Source: an uncultured Prevotellaceae bacterium (GTDB lineage: Bacteria > Bacteroidota > Bacteroidia > Bacteroidales > Muribaculaceae). From it: DNA of 45,041 nt. Location of the stretch: positions 1 to 45,041 of the forward strand of contig CAMZFV010000027.1 of assembly GCA_947306175.1 (NCBI GenBank), given 5' to 3'. Positions 31,474 to 40,150 of this stretch are shown in pieces. The position numbers and the translations under genes are program-made. Under the pieces are notes generated by a model, which worked only from the letters and a program-made list of their open reading frames with translations, did no database searches and had not been told where the DNA came from. Each line of letters starts with the position of its first letter. Position 1 is the stretch's first letter.

Positions 31474-33924
31474 ATGAATGATATGATGAGACGTTTTACT
31501 ATTCTGTTGTTATTGGCACTGTTCGCTGGAACGGCACTGGCGAGGGTGGTCAAGTTTGTCCCTGTGCAGGATAGGGGTGAAGGCTACGCCCCGTGTGTCA
31601 TTGAAAAGGAAGGTGTCACTGTGACGTTGTCGCGTGGTTCGGCCTATTTAAGCTATTATCAGTTGAACTCGGGCAGCACCTGCACGGTGCACTCCGAGGA
31701 CGGCAATATTGTCCAAATCGTGATGCATGGCTCCTCCACTGTTTCTGAGCAGTATTCTCCAAGTGGAATGACGGCTAATGTCGGAGACTATGGGGTGTCT
31801 GGCTATGGAGGCCTGTGGAACGGTGAGGATAAGACCGTTGTGTTCACCGCGCCAGACCATCAGATAAGGATAGAGTCGATCGAAGTGGTTGTTTATGGGG
31901 GCGGTCCGTTGCAACCGCCGCACATCCTTCCTGCAAGTGACAAAGTCTTCTATGATCCTGTTGAAGTGTCGATGTGGTGTGACTCAGATAATGCTCTCAT
32001 CTACTATACCACCAACGAGAGCGAGCCGCTGACTGATTTAGTCCAGTACACGGGGCCGTTCACAGTGACTTCCACGACCACCATCAAGGCCATTGCGGTG
32101 AGACAAAATGGAGAGGTCAGCGATGTGGTTACCCGCACTTATACGATTGAGGAACGGAAGGTGGGCCTCGACGAGTTGTGGTCCTTACCTTCGGGCTCCT
32201 ACGTGACGCTCAAGAATGACTTGACGGTGGTGGATGTTGACTATTACTTGATGTTCGTGCGGGATGAGACGGGTTATGCCGTGTTGAATGTCAATGCCAG
32301 CTATGCCTCTGGTGATATTCTACCTGCAGGCTTGAAGGCGACGTGCTGTAGCAAAAACGGTTTCGCTTTGCCTGAACTTGAAAACGTCTCATTCAATGGA
32401 CCTGTTAAGGGATATGAACCTATAGTGGCCGAAGAGATTACGCCTTCTCAGGTCGATTGCAGCCGATTGGGCCACTTTGTCGTGCTCCGTAATGTGATAC
32501 TGGATCCATATGCTAAGACACTCACCGACGAGAGCGGTTATTCATGCTATGTTTATCAGGATTTTTACTTCCCGATGGTGATTGATGATGACCCGCAAGA
32601 TCCAGTGCCCGATGATTACTACGCTGTGGTTGTCGCTCCAGGATTGGTCTATTTGTCGAGTAAAACCGACAGGTATGGCCTCGGTTCAGACTATAGTGAG
32701 ATTGCTGATGGAAAAGAAGTCAATATCACTTTTAGTCCCACCGTGCTTTATCAGCATGGAGACTACACGTTTGCCAAGGACTTTACGGGCTATGGCCTCC
32801 TGTATGGCCAGTTGCCGCCCATGTGTACTGGTGATATCTATAGCGGCTCTTTCCGTGCGAAAAAGATGACAGTGGATGGAGAAGTGCGGATGGTTGCCCC
32901 CAACATCCAGACGACTCCCACAAGGCATGAGAATGTTGTTCCCGAGGAAATCACCGTGCAGGATGTGACGCATGACTATTGGGCGCATTTTGTAGTGATG
33001 AGGGATGTCACGGTCTGTGAATGCGATGACATGAAGTTTGTGGTTACCGATTCTAATGGTAATACCTGTGATGGTTACAACGCGTTTGAACAAGTCCTCT
33101 CTGCAGGCCATTTCGATGAGTTGAAGGGTATTGTGGACAGTTACCAGGCCGATGACGGGGAAATCCGTTACCGTCTGTTGCCGATCTTGCCGCAGGACAC
33201 CATTGAGGTGAGCACACTAGCCGAACTCTATGAGCTGTCGGGGAACCAGGTCGCCAAGTTCGTTGGGCCGCTCAGGGCCATCTATCAGCATGGTGTGTAT
33301 CTGTACGTGCGTGATGCCAATGGCGTGGATGAAATGGTGCTGGGCAAGATGGATGGTAAGTTTATTAATGGTGACACCATCAATAACGTCATTTGCCACT
33401 GGTCGGAGTACTATACCGAACGGCTGGTTGTGCCGATGGGCCAGTGGACCTCTTCGGGGAACGGGACTCCAGTGAGACCTCGTGTGGCCCGCATCTCGCA
33501 GCTCAAGGATAGAATCCACCACTATTTGCAGGTGCGTAATCTCACTTATGAGAGCGCGCAATATGGTGGTACCTTCTACACGGTGAGCGACGAAAGCGGT
33601 CAAAAGATGGACCTCCTCAATATATATGATGTGGATATGTCCCATTTGGTGAAAAAGAGGAAATATGACGTCACAGGCTTTGTGTATCGTATTACGAACG
33701 GCAAGCCATGGTTTTATCTGACCGAAATCAAGGAACACATGATGGATGGCGATGTGAACGGAGACAATGAGGTGAATATTGCCGATGTGAATGCCGTTGT
33801 GGATGTGATTCTGAACAGTCATTCTTCCTACAGCGAACTGTCGGACGTGAACGGTGACGGTGAGGTGAACATTGCTGACGTGAACGGTGTCCTGGAAATG
33901 ATATTTTCTACCCAAGCAGAGTAG
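31474..33924 (+). CDS. large secreted protein with chitobiase-type and OB-fold-like modules and C-terminal dockerin-like repeats
   Basis: 816 residues. Signal peptide about 1-24 (MRRFTILLLLALFAGTALA within it). Residues 25-145 form a beta-rich domain, 150-230 a chitobiase-type/FN3-like domain (ALIYYTTNESEPLTDLVQYT), and 235-750 three or four OB-fold-like units (SYVTLKNDLTVVDVDYYLMF; FVVMRDVTVCECDDMKFVV; KFVGPLRAIYQHGVYLYVRD; YLQVRNLTYESAQY). It ends with two dockerin-like loops (GDVNGDNEVNIADVNAVVDV; SDVNGDGEVNIADVNGVLEM). No catalytic motif is seen; a surface binding protein related in build to its upstream neighbour is the best reading. ATGs at 31483 and 31486 are alternative starts. Confidence 0.75.
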   Translation: MNDMMRRFTILLLLALFAGTALARVVKFVPVQDRGEGYAPCVIEKEGVTVTLSRGSAYLSYYQLNSGSTCTVHSEDGNIVQIVMHGSSTVSEQYSPSGMTANVGDYGVSGYGGLWNGEDKTVVFTAPDHQIRIESIEVVVYGGGPLQPPHILPASDKVFYDPVEVSMWCDSDNALIYYTTNESEPLTDLVQYTGPFTVTSTTTIKAIAVRQNGEVSDVVTRTYTIEERKVGLDELWSLPSGSYVTLKNDLTVVDVDYYLMFVRDETGYAVLNVNASYASGDILPAGLKATCCSKNGFALPELENVSFNGPVKGYEPIVAEEITPSQVDCSRLGHFVVLRNVILDPYAKTLTDESGYSCYVYQDFYFPMVIDDDPQDPVPDDYYAVVVAPGLVYLSSKTDRYGLGSDYSEIADGKEVNITFSPTVLYQHGDYTFAKDFTGYGLLYGQLPPMCTGDIYSGSFRAKKMTVDGEVRMVAPNIQTTPTRHENVVPEEITVQDVTHDYWAHFVVMRDVTVCECDDMKFVVTDSNGNTCDGYNAFEQVLSAGHFDELKGIVDSYQADDGEIRYRLLPILPQDTIEVSTLAELYELSGNQVAKFVGPLRAIYQHGVYLYVRDANGVDEMVLGKMDGKFINGDTINNVICHWSEYYTERLVVPMGQWTSSGNGTPVRPRVARISQLKDRIHHYLQVRNLTYESAQYGGTFYTVSDESGQKMDLLNIYDVDMSHLVKKRKYDVTGFVYRITNGKPWFYLTEIKEHMMDGDVNGDNEVNIADVNAVVDVILNSHSSYSELSDVNGDGEVNIADVNGVLEMIFSTQAE

Positions 33925-33929
33925 AAGAA

Positions 33930-33977
33930 TTTGCCAGACCCCATGTGCTGATTTTCAATGACATGGGGCCTGGCAAA
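33930..33977. terminator. strong hairpin after the OB-fold/dockerin gene
   Basis: TTTGCCAG-A-CCCCATGT (33930-33946) pairs with ACATGGGG-C-CTGGCAAA (33961-33977): 16 base pairs with one mismatch and a 14-nt loop. It starts 5 bp after the stop codon. No T-run follows on either strand, so it may end or stabilise transcripts rather than act as a classical terminator. Confidence 0.5.
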
Positions 33978-34031
33978 ATGGAAATAATGTGTTAATTCTG
34001 GTAGGTGTTAATAAATTCTTCTCAAAACTTG

Positions 34032-34062
34032 CTTGTCGGGCAGAAATAAATGAGTAATTTTG
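34032..34062 (+). promoter_or_regulatory. promoter of the TonB-dependent receptor gene
   Basis: CTTG (34032-34035), 19-nt spacer, TAATTTTG (34055-34062). The predicted leader is about 252 nt long and contains structured leader copy A. Confidence 0.65.
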
Positions 34063-34112
34063 CCCCCGAATTCACGAAGTGACTTTAAGAAAAAGTGTTT
34101 AGACATAAGTTT

Positions 34113-34248
34113 GGCATACCCTATAAGATAGCTTGTTGCGGAGAGGCTGCAAGTCAGTTTTACAAGCCGCTGCAAGAAAGGGTATCCAGCAACCAACGCG
34201 CCGCACTATACACGGGATAACTACCGTTAGTGTGGCGCAAAATTTTTT
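34113..34248 (+). promoter_or_regulatory. candidate structured cis-regulatory leader, copy A, ending in an intrinsic-terminator-like hairpin
   Basis: P1: GG and ATACCCT (34113-34122, one bulged C) with AGGGTAT and CC (34179-34187). P2: GCTTGT (34131-34136) with ACAAGC (34162-34167). P3: TGCGG (34137-34141) with CTGCA (34147-34151). Terminator stem: GCGCCGCACTA (34198-34208) with TAGTGTGGCGC (34228-34238), with an inner ACGG/CCGT, followed by AAAATTTTTT. The ATG of the receptor is 73 nt further on. Shared blocks with copy B are GCATACC, TAAG, CTTGT and TGTGGCGC. Not recognised as a known riboswitch class. Confidence 0.6.
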
Positions 34249-34320
34249 AAAAATGATAAGCAAACCAAACAAAATTTTTATAATTAATAATTTATTCATT
34301 CATTAAAACAAATTATTTGT

Positions 34321-37300
34321 ATGTTGAGAACAGTTAAGCTTTTGGCATTGGTGGCAATGTTTTTCGTAGCATTGTCGGCAAGTGCTCAGGTGACGACCTC
34401 GGCGCTGTCGGGTGTTGTGACCGACGAAAACCAACAGGCAATGATTGGCGCCACGATTACCGCGTTGCACACGCCCTCGGGCACGAAGTACAACGCCGTG
34501 ACCAACATCGACGGCCGTTACACCATCCAGGGTATGCGTCCCGGTGGTCCCTACACTGTGACGGTAAGTTATGTTGGCTATGAACCTCGTAGTGTTGAGG
34601 GTGTCATGCTGCAACTGGCCGAGACCTCGAGTCTTGACGTTGACATGAGCATTGACGCCAACGCACTTGGTGAGGTCGTTGTAACCGCAGCCGCCACGAA
34701 GTTCCGTGCTGAGAAGACGGGTGCTGCCACTAACATCAACAGCACTCAGATCAGTAACCTGCCCACCGTTACCCGCAGCCTGACCGACGTTACCCGTCTG
34801 TCACCTTACGGCGGTAAGGGTATGAGCTTTGCCGGTACCGATGGCCGTACCGCCAACTTCACCGTTGACGGTGCCAACTTCAATAACAACTTCGGTTTGA
34901 GCGACAACCTGCCCGGTGGTGGTAACCCCATCAGCATCGAGGCTATCGAGGAACTGCAGGTAGTGATTTCGCCCTACGATGTTCGTCAGACCAACTTCAT
35001 CGGTGGTGGTGTGAACGCCATTACCAAGAGCGGTACCAACAAGTTCCGCGGTAGCGCCTATTGGTTCCACCGCAACGAGAACATGCGTGGTGATGCCGTT
35101 GAGCGCACCCAGATCGGTCAGGCCCGCGAGAAGTTCCAGGTGACCACCTACGGTGCCACCATCGGCGGTCCGATCATCAAGGACAAGCTGTTCTTCTTTG
35201 TGAACGGTGAAATGACCAAGCAGCCGACCATTGTCAACATGTGGCGTGCTTCGGAGAACGGCGTGGCTGTTCCCGACCAGTACATCTCGCGCACCACGCT
35301 CGCTGACCTTGCCCGCGTGAGCGACCTCGTGAAGAAGAAATATGGTTATGATACCGGTTCCTATACCAGCTTCCCCGCCGACGAGAACAACTACAAGCTG
35401 CTCGCCCGTCTGGACTGGAACATCAACCATGACCACCACTTGGCCCTGCGCTATAACTACACCAAGAACCGCTACTGGAGCAACCCAAACGCTTCGTCGA
35501 TGGACGGTGGCACGCGTATGGCAAATGCCCGTGTATCGCAGAAGTCATTCTCCTTTGCCAACTCGATGTATGGCATGGACAACCTGGTACACTCCTTCTC
35601 GTTTGACCTGAACAGCCGCCTGAGCGACAACCTGTCTAACCAGTTCTTGGCAACCCTGTCTAAGCTGGATGACATCCGCGCCAGCAATTCGAGCGAGTTC
35701 CCCTTCATCGACATCACAATGACCGATGCCGAGGGTAACCGTGACAACTACATGGCTCTGGGTTATGAGCTCTTTACCTGGAACAATGCTGTACACAACA
35801 CCATCTGGAACCTGCGTGACGATGTGACCTGGTACTATGGTAACCACAAGATCATGGGTGGTCTCTCATTTGAGCACCAGATGGCCGACAACCAGTACAT
35901 GCGCAATGGTACGGGTTACTACCGCTACAACAGCGTTGATGACTTCATCAATGGTGCTACCCCCGAGGTTGTTTGCTTGACCTACGGTTACGGTAGTGAG
36001 ACAAAGCCCGCTGCCCGCGTGCAGTTCAACAAGGCTGGTATCTATGCTCAGGACGAGTGGAACATCACCAAGCGCTTCAAGCTGACTTACGGCTTGCGTC
36101 TTGACGGTCTGTTCTTCAATAATGGTGACCTGATCACCAATAACGCCATTTTGGCGCTTGACTATTATGACAATGACGGCAATGTCCGTCACATCGACAC
36201 AGGCAAGTGGCCCAACAGCAACCTGATCGTTCAACCTCGCGTTGGTTTCAGCTGGGATGTGCTGGGCAACAAGGTGCTGAAGGTTCGTGGTGGTTCGGGT
36301 CTCTTCTCGGGCCGTCTGCCTCTGGTATTCTTCACCAATATGCCCACCAACGGCGGTCTGGTACAGTATCAGGCACAGCTCAACGCCAACACCAAGGTGT
36401 GGGATGGCAAGACCAACTCTCCTGTCAAGGGTTATGAGAACTACACTGGTGCTTATACCACCGATGCTAACGGTAACCGCTACATCGACATGAGCCAGTT
36501 TGCCGGCGGTCTCGTGACCGAGAACGGCCAGGCTACCATCAATGCCCTGCGCAACATGCTCATCGGTATGGGTTATCCCGAGAATGTAACTTCGGACATG
36601 GGTACTGTTCCCTCGTCAATCTCGGCCGTGGATCCCAAGTTCAAGATGCCGATGGTGTGGAAGACCTCGTTGGCTGTTGACTATAACATGCCCGTATCCT
36701 TCCCCTTGAGCATTACTGTAGAGGGTATCTTCAACCGCAACATCAATGCTGCCAGCATCAGCGACTGGTCCATCCCCAGCGTGGGTGGCTATGCCCGCTT
36801 CAACGGTGCTGACAACCGTCCTATCTATCCTGCCGGTTTCCGCACGGGTACCAAGGCGTTCGTCCTGGAGAACACCAGCCGCGGTTATGGTTGGATTGCC
36901 AACGTGACCTTGAATGCTGAGCCCACCGATTGGCTGAGCCTGATGGCCGCATACACCCACACCGTGAACAAGGAGGTTACCGGTATGCCTGGTTCGGCAG
37001 CCGAGAGCGCCTTCACCTATGTTCCCACCGTTGAGGGTCCCAACAACATCAAGCTGCACAACTCGCAGTATGTAACTCCTGACCGTTTCGTCCTGTCGGC
37101 AACCGGTCACGACCGCAGCGGTAACCACTATGGCCTGATCTATGAGACCTGGCGCGGCGGTTACAACTACTCCTTCATGATGGCCAATGACATGAACGGT
37201 GACGGCTACAACTATGATGCACTTTACATCCCCACCGACGAGCAGGTCGCTAACCGCGAGTTCCGCTTTGTGAGCGAGGGTGACAAGACCCGCTTCATGG

Positions 37301-37692
37301 ACTATGTACACGCCAACAACTACCTGAAGAACAATCAGGGCAAGTATGCTGAGCCTTACAGCCTGTACAGCCCCTGGGTACACCGTGTTGACTTGAGCTA
37401 CAAGCATGACTTCTCGCTCAACGTTTGTGGTGCCAAGCACACCCTGCAGCTGCTCTTCGACGTGAAGAACGTGCTGAACTTGTTCAACTCCAGCTGGGGC
37501 GTAAGCAAGTATCTGAACCCCGAGATCGGTAGCGATCCCCGCATCCTGAAGTATGAGGGTGTTGATGCCCAGGGTTATGCCACCTTCTCGACTCCCAAGT
37601 CGATTGACGGTGCCACCAAGACCTTCGTTCCTAACAAGGCCATCGGTCAGTGCTGGAACGCATCTATCGGTATTAAGTACATCTTTAACTAA
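34321..37692 (+). CDS. Oar-like TonB-dependent receptor with N-terminal carboxypeptidase-regulatory-like domain
   Basis: 1123 residues. The signal peptide (about 1-22, ending in ASA) precedes a CarboxypepD_reg-like domain at about 25-110 (SGVVTDENQQAMIGATITAL; YTIQGMRPGGPYTVTVSYVG). Next are a plug domain (EVVVTAAATKFRAEKTGA; NFTVDGANFNNNFG; ISIEAIEELQVVISPYDVRQ) and a large outer-membrane barrel ending in ASIGIKYIFN. The build is that of Oar-type receptors of about 1000-1100 residues rather than classical SusC, and there is no SusD-like gene next to it. The partner is instead a BACON/OB-fold lipoprotein 23 bp downstream. It should import a ligand with TonB energy, or act in secretion; the ligand is unknown. 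Expression probably depends on the structured leader. Confidence 0.88.
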   Translation: MLRTVKLLALVAMFFVALSASAQVTTSALSGVVTDENQQAMIGATITALHTPSGTKYNAVTNIDGRYTIQGMRPGGPYTVTVSYVGYEPRSVEGVMLQLAETSSLDVDMSIDANALGEVVVTAAATKFRAEKTGAATNINSTQISNLPTVTRSLTDVTRLSPYGGKGMSFAGTDGRTANFTVDGANFNNNFGLSDNLPGGGNPISIEAIEELQVVISPYDVRQTNFIGGGVNAITKSGTNKFRGSAYWFHRNENMRGDAVERTQIGQAREKFQVTTYGATIGGPIIKDKLFFFVNGEMTKQPTIVNMWRASENGVAVPDQYISRTTLADLARVSDLVKKKYGYDTGSYTSFPADENNYKLLARLDWNINHDHHLALRYNYTKNRYWSNPNASSMDGGTRMANARVSQKSFSFANSMYGMDNLVHSFSFDLNSRLSDNLSNQFLATLSKLDDIRASNSSEFPFIDITMTDAEGNRDNYMALGYELFTWNNAVHNTIWNLRDDVTWYYGNHKIMGGLSFEHQMADNQYMRNGTGYYRYNSVDDFINGATPEVVCLTYGYGSETKPAARVQFNKAGIYAQDEWNITKRFKLTYGLRLDGLFFNNGDLITNNAILALDYYDNDGNVRHIDTGKWPNSNLIVQPRVGFSWDVLGNKVLKVRGGSGLFSGRLPLVFFTNMPTNGGLVQYQAQLNANTKVWDGKTNSPVKGYENYTGAYTTDANGNRYIDMSQFAGGLVTENGQATINALRNMLIGMGYPENVTSDMGTVPSSISAVDPKFKMPMVWKTSLAVDYNMPVSFPLSITVEGIFNRNINAASISDWSIPSVGGYARFNGADNRPIYPAGFRTGTKAFVLENTSRGYGWIANVTLNAEPTDWLSLMAAYTHTVNKEVTGMPGSAAESAFTYVPTVEGPNNIKLHNSQYVTPDRFVLSATGHDRSGNHYGLIYETWRGGYNYSFMMANDMNGDGYNYDALYIPTDEQVANREFRFVSEGDKTRFMDYVHANNYLKNNQGKYAEPYSLYSPWVHRVDLSYKHDFSLNVCGAKHTLQLLFDVKNVLNLFNSSWGVSKYLNPEIGSDPRILKYEGVDAQGYATFSTPKSIDGATKTFVPNKAIGQCWNASIGIKYIFN

Positions 37693-37715
37693 TTCCTAAA
37701 GACTAAGACAATATT

Positions 37716-39233
37716 ATGAAACTCAAATATTTTATTTCGTTTTTTGCACTGGTCGCTTTATTGGCAAGTTGCTCGGATGACGATTCGATGACGCTGCTCG
37801 ATGAAATTCAGGTTTCATCCTCCTACGTGAGCATCGACGAGGCTGGTGGCTCCAATACGATTACCCTCAATGCAAAGGAAGCTTGGTCGTTTGACGCTGA
37901 AGAGCTGCCCGCTTGGTTGACCGTCACCCCGATGAACGGTGGCGCAGGCGAGACTCAGGTGACTTTCAGCGCTCCTGCCGCCCCTGATGGCCGTACCACC
38001 GTGCTTCACGTGAAGTGCGCCGACAAGACCCAGACGATCAATGTGATCCAGGGCCTTTCAACCGTTAGCGAGGCCACTTGCGCCGAGGTCATTGCCGGCC
38101 CCGAGAGCAAGACCTACCGCGTGACCGGTACTGTGGACCGCATTGTCAATACTACCTATGGCAACTGGTACCTTGTTGATGAGACCGGCGAGGTTTACAT
38201 CTATGGTACTCTCGATGCCAAGGGCCAGACCAAGAACTTCCTGAGCCTGGGTCTCGAGGTGGGTGACATTGTTACCGTTGAAGGTCCCAAGACCCTGTAT
38301 AACGGTACCGTTGAACTGGTTGACGTGACCGTCATCAATATCCAGAAGTCACTGGTTAAGGTTGAAGGTTATGACCCTGAGGATGCCACTATTCCTCTGG
38401 AAGGTGGCACGGTAGCCATTAACCTGTCCTGCAAGACCAATAACGGTATTTCGGTAGAGATTCCCGATGAGGCCAAGGATTGGCTGGGTATCGTTTCGGT
38501 TAGCGGCGGTGCAGAACCCGTTGTTATCTTCCGTGCTCCCGCCAATACGGGTGGTGACCGCAATGCTACGGTAGTCTTCAAGACCACCGATGACAAGGGT
38601 AAGGAATACACCGCTCAGGCCACTATCTACCAGAAGGGTTCAATCGTAGCTGCTACGGTAGCCGAATTCCTTGCAGCCGAGATCGGTGATACCCAGTACC
38701 GCATGACTGGTGTGATTACTGAACTTTATACTGCCGACAAGCAGGGTAAGAGCTTCACTATCCGTGACTATAGCGGCAGCGTGCTCGTTTACCGTGCAGA
38801 AGGCTTCATCGAGTCGGGTGCTAAGGTTGGTGACGTGGTTACCGTTGTCGGTAAGCGTGGCGCTTATAATGGAAATCCGCAGATGGTATCTGGCGTGTTT
38901 GAGGAACTGGTTCATGTGGTAACTCCCATGACCATTGATGAATTCCTCGATCAGGAAGATAATCCCAATGTTTACTACATGCTGACCGGTACCATTACCG
39001 AGATTGCCAACCCGACCTATGGCAACGTGTATATTGAGGATGAGACCAACAGTGTCTATGTCTATGGTACCTATCCCGGTTGGGGCGCTACCGGCGACAA
39101 CCGCAAGAACTGGCTGTCAACTGCCGACATCGTTGTTGGTGACAAGTTGAGCGTCATCGGTGTGAAGAGCACTTACAATGGCACTCCTCAGTTGGCTAAC
39201 GGTATCTACTTCTCTCACGAGAAGGCTGAGTAA
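37716..39233 (+). CDS. surface lipoprotein with BACON and OB-fold-like repeats
   Basis: 505 residues. Lipoprotein signal with lipobox LLASC and the following SDDDS, an acidic patch typical of surface-exported Bacteroidota lipoproteins. Two BACON-like domains (about 30-115, TLNAKEAWSFDAEELPAWLT; about 215-310, LSCKTNNGISVEIPDEAKDW) alternate with three OB-fold-like units (YRVTGTVDRIVNTTYGNWYL; YRMTGVITELYTADKQGKSF; YMLTGTITEIANPTYGNVYI), each with a VGD.V.V.G motif. It is co-transcribed with the receptor gene and most likely serves as its surface partner (inference). A strong terminator follows. Confidence 0.82.
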   Translation: MKLKYFISFFALVALLASCSDDDSMTLLDEIQVSSSYVSIDEAGGSNTITLNAKEAWSFDAEELPAWLTVTPMNGGAGETQVTFSAPAAPDGRTTVLHVKCADKTQTINVIQGLSTVSEATCAEVIAGPESKTYRVTGTVDRIVNTTYGNWYLVDETGEVYIYGTLDAKGQTKNFLSLGLEVGDIVTVEGPKTLYNGTVELVDVTVINIQKSLVKVEGYDPEDATIPLEGGTVAINLSCKTNNGISVEIPDEAKDWLGIVSVSGGAEPVVIFRAPANTGGDRNATVVFKTTDDKGKEYTAQATIYQKGSIVAATVAEFLAAEIGDTQYRMTGVITELYTADKQGKSFTIRDYSGSVLVYRAEGFIESGAKVGDVVTVVGKRGAYNGNPQMVSGVFEELVHVVTPMTIDEFLDQEDNPNVYYMLTGTITEIANPTYGNVYIEDETNSVYVYGTYPGWGATGDNRKNWLSTADIVVGDKLSVIGVKSTYNGTPQLANGIYFSHEKAE

Positions 39234-39298
39234 TGGAGTGAGAACTTATTCTGAGTCCAATTACTAAGTGCGTTAACATCCAATCATGAATTTAACTA

Positions 39299-39341
39299 GG
39301 AGGGGAGCCCCGTCAAGGTGGCTCCCCTCCGTTATTTTATT
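39299..39341 (+). terminator. intrinsic terminator of the TonB receptor operon
   Basis: GGAGGGGAGCC (39299-39309) pairs perfectly with GGCTCCCCTCC (39320-39330), followed by GTTATTTTATT. Confidence 0.9.
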
Positions 39342-39355
39342 GAGGATGATGGTTG

Positions 39356-40112
39356 CCACCGCTACGCGGTGGACTTGTTGTAAAACCATTGTGGGACTTG
39401 CCGCAAAGCGGCGAGGCCCACTGTGGGTTGAAAGAAATCTCAGGTGCGCACCTAGAAAAGGTGCGGTAGTCATTCTTCGGAGGATTATCTTGCATGATTC
39501 ACAACTATTCTCTACCTTTGTGGGTAATAAGAACAGTTTCATCATGAGCAAAGTCGTTTCACTGTACCATATCGTCATCAATACAAAAAACAGACACATG
39601 ACCATCAATGCGGATCACGCCGAGGACATGTATCGTTTTATTACGAGTATTGTGAAGCGTAACAATTGTTTTCTTTGCCGTATCGGTGGCATAGAAAACC
39701 ATATTCATATCCTTGTTGATTTGGCGCCAACGGTATCATTGTCCCACCTGGTGAGGGACATAAAGCGTTCAAGTAGTGACTGGGCCAAGAAGAGCGGACT
39801 GTTTCCTGGTTTTGTGGGGTGGGGCAAGGAATATGGTGCTTTTTCGGTATCCAATTCACATAGGGATGCGGTGATTCAATATATCATCTCGCAGCCCGTA
39901 CATCACAACAGGGTGACCTTTGAAGACGAATATCGGCGATTAGCTGAGCGAAACGGTGCTGAGTGGGATGAACGAATGCTTACATGACGGGAGCCACTAC
40001 CGCACATCTGGCGAAGTGCGTTCCGTGAGACATGATACATGCCCACAGTGGAAGTCACCGCGTCGCGGTGCCCTCCACAATGGGTTAACAATACTACCAG
40101 GTCTTCGACCTG
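39356..40112 (+). mobile_element. REP-like palindromes around a Y1 transposase gene (REPtron-like)
   Basis: Upstream are the hairpin CCACCGC-TAC-GCGGTGG (39356-39372) and a 46-nt unit (39384-39429) with core GCCGC-AAA-GCGGC and outer arms AACCATTGTGGG/CCCACTGTGGGTT. Downstream is an inverted, diverged version of that unit (40042-40086) with core CACCGCG...CGCGGTG, then CAGGTC-TTC-GACCTG (40098-40112). Closer to the gene, GTGCGGTAGT (39461-39470) and ACTACCGCAC (39996-40005) are a 10-bp inverted repeat, and AGGTGCGCACCT (39442-39453) is a perfect palindrome. Exact element ends and target duplications cannot be fixed from one copy. Confidence 0.65.
39544..39987 (+). CDS. IS200/IS605-type Y1 transposase (TnpA/RAYT-like)
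   Basis: 147 residues from ATG 39544; the open frame extends upstream through a terminator and repeats and is not used. HUH motif His53-Ile-His55 in ENHIHILVDLAP, and candidate catalytic Tyr113 in AVIQYIISQPVHHNRV, the spacing and surroundings expected for single-strand Y1 transposases. W.KE.GAFSVSNSHR before the Tyr is typical of this group. The length is that of an IS200 TnpA. No TnpB is next to it, and the palindromes on both sides suggest it is a domesticated REP-associated enzyme or a single IS200-like insertion. It appears intact. Confidence 0.85.
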   Translation: MSKVVSLYHIVINTKNRHMTINADHAEDMYRFITSIVKRNNCFLCRIGGIENHIHILVDLAPTVSLSHLVRDIKRSSSDWAKKSGLFPGFVGWGKEYGAFSVSNSHRDAVIQYIISQPVHHNRVTFEDEYRRLAERNGAEWDERMLT

Positions 40113-40150
40113 CCTCGCATACAACAATATAACACGATAAAGATAAGAGA

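Noticed and set aside
34113..34248. Cobalamin riboswitch upstream of a TonB receptor
   Set aside because: The B12-box and the usual core segments of cobalamin riboswitches are absent, and the conserved blocks differ.
34321..39233. SusC/SusD polysaccharide-utilisation pair
   Set aside because: The receptor is Oar-like, and the downstream lipoprotein consists of BACON and OB-fold-like repeats without the helical SusD fold.
39286..39543. Extended N-terminus of the Y1 transposase
   Set aside because: This stretch contains the terminator and REP-like palindromes; the conserved transposase start is at 39544.
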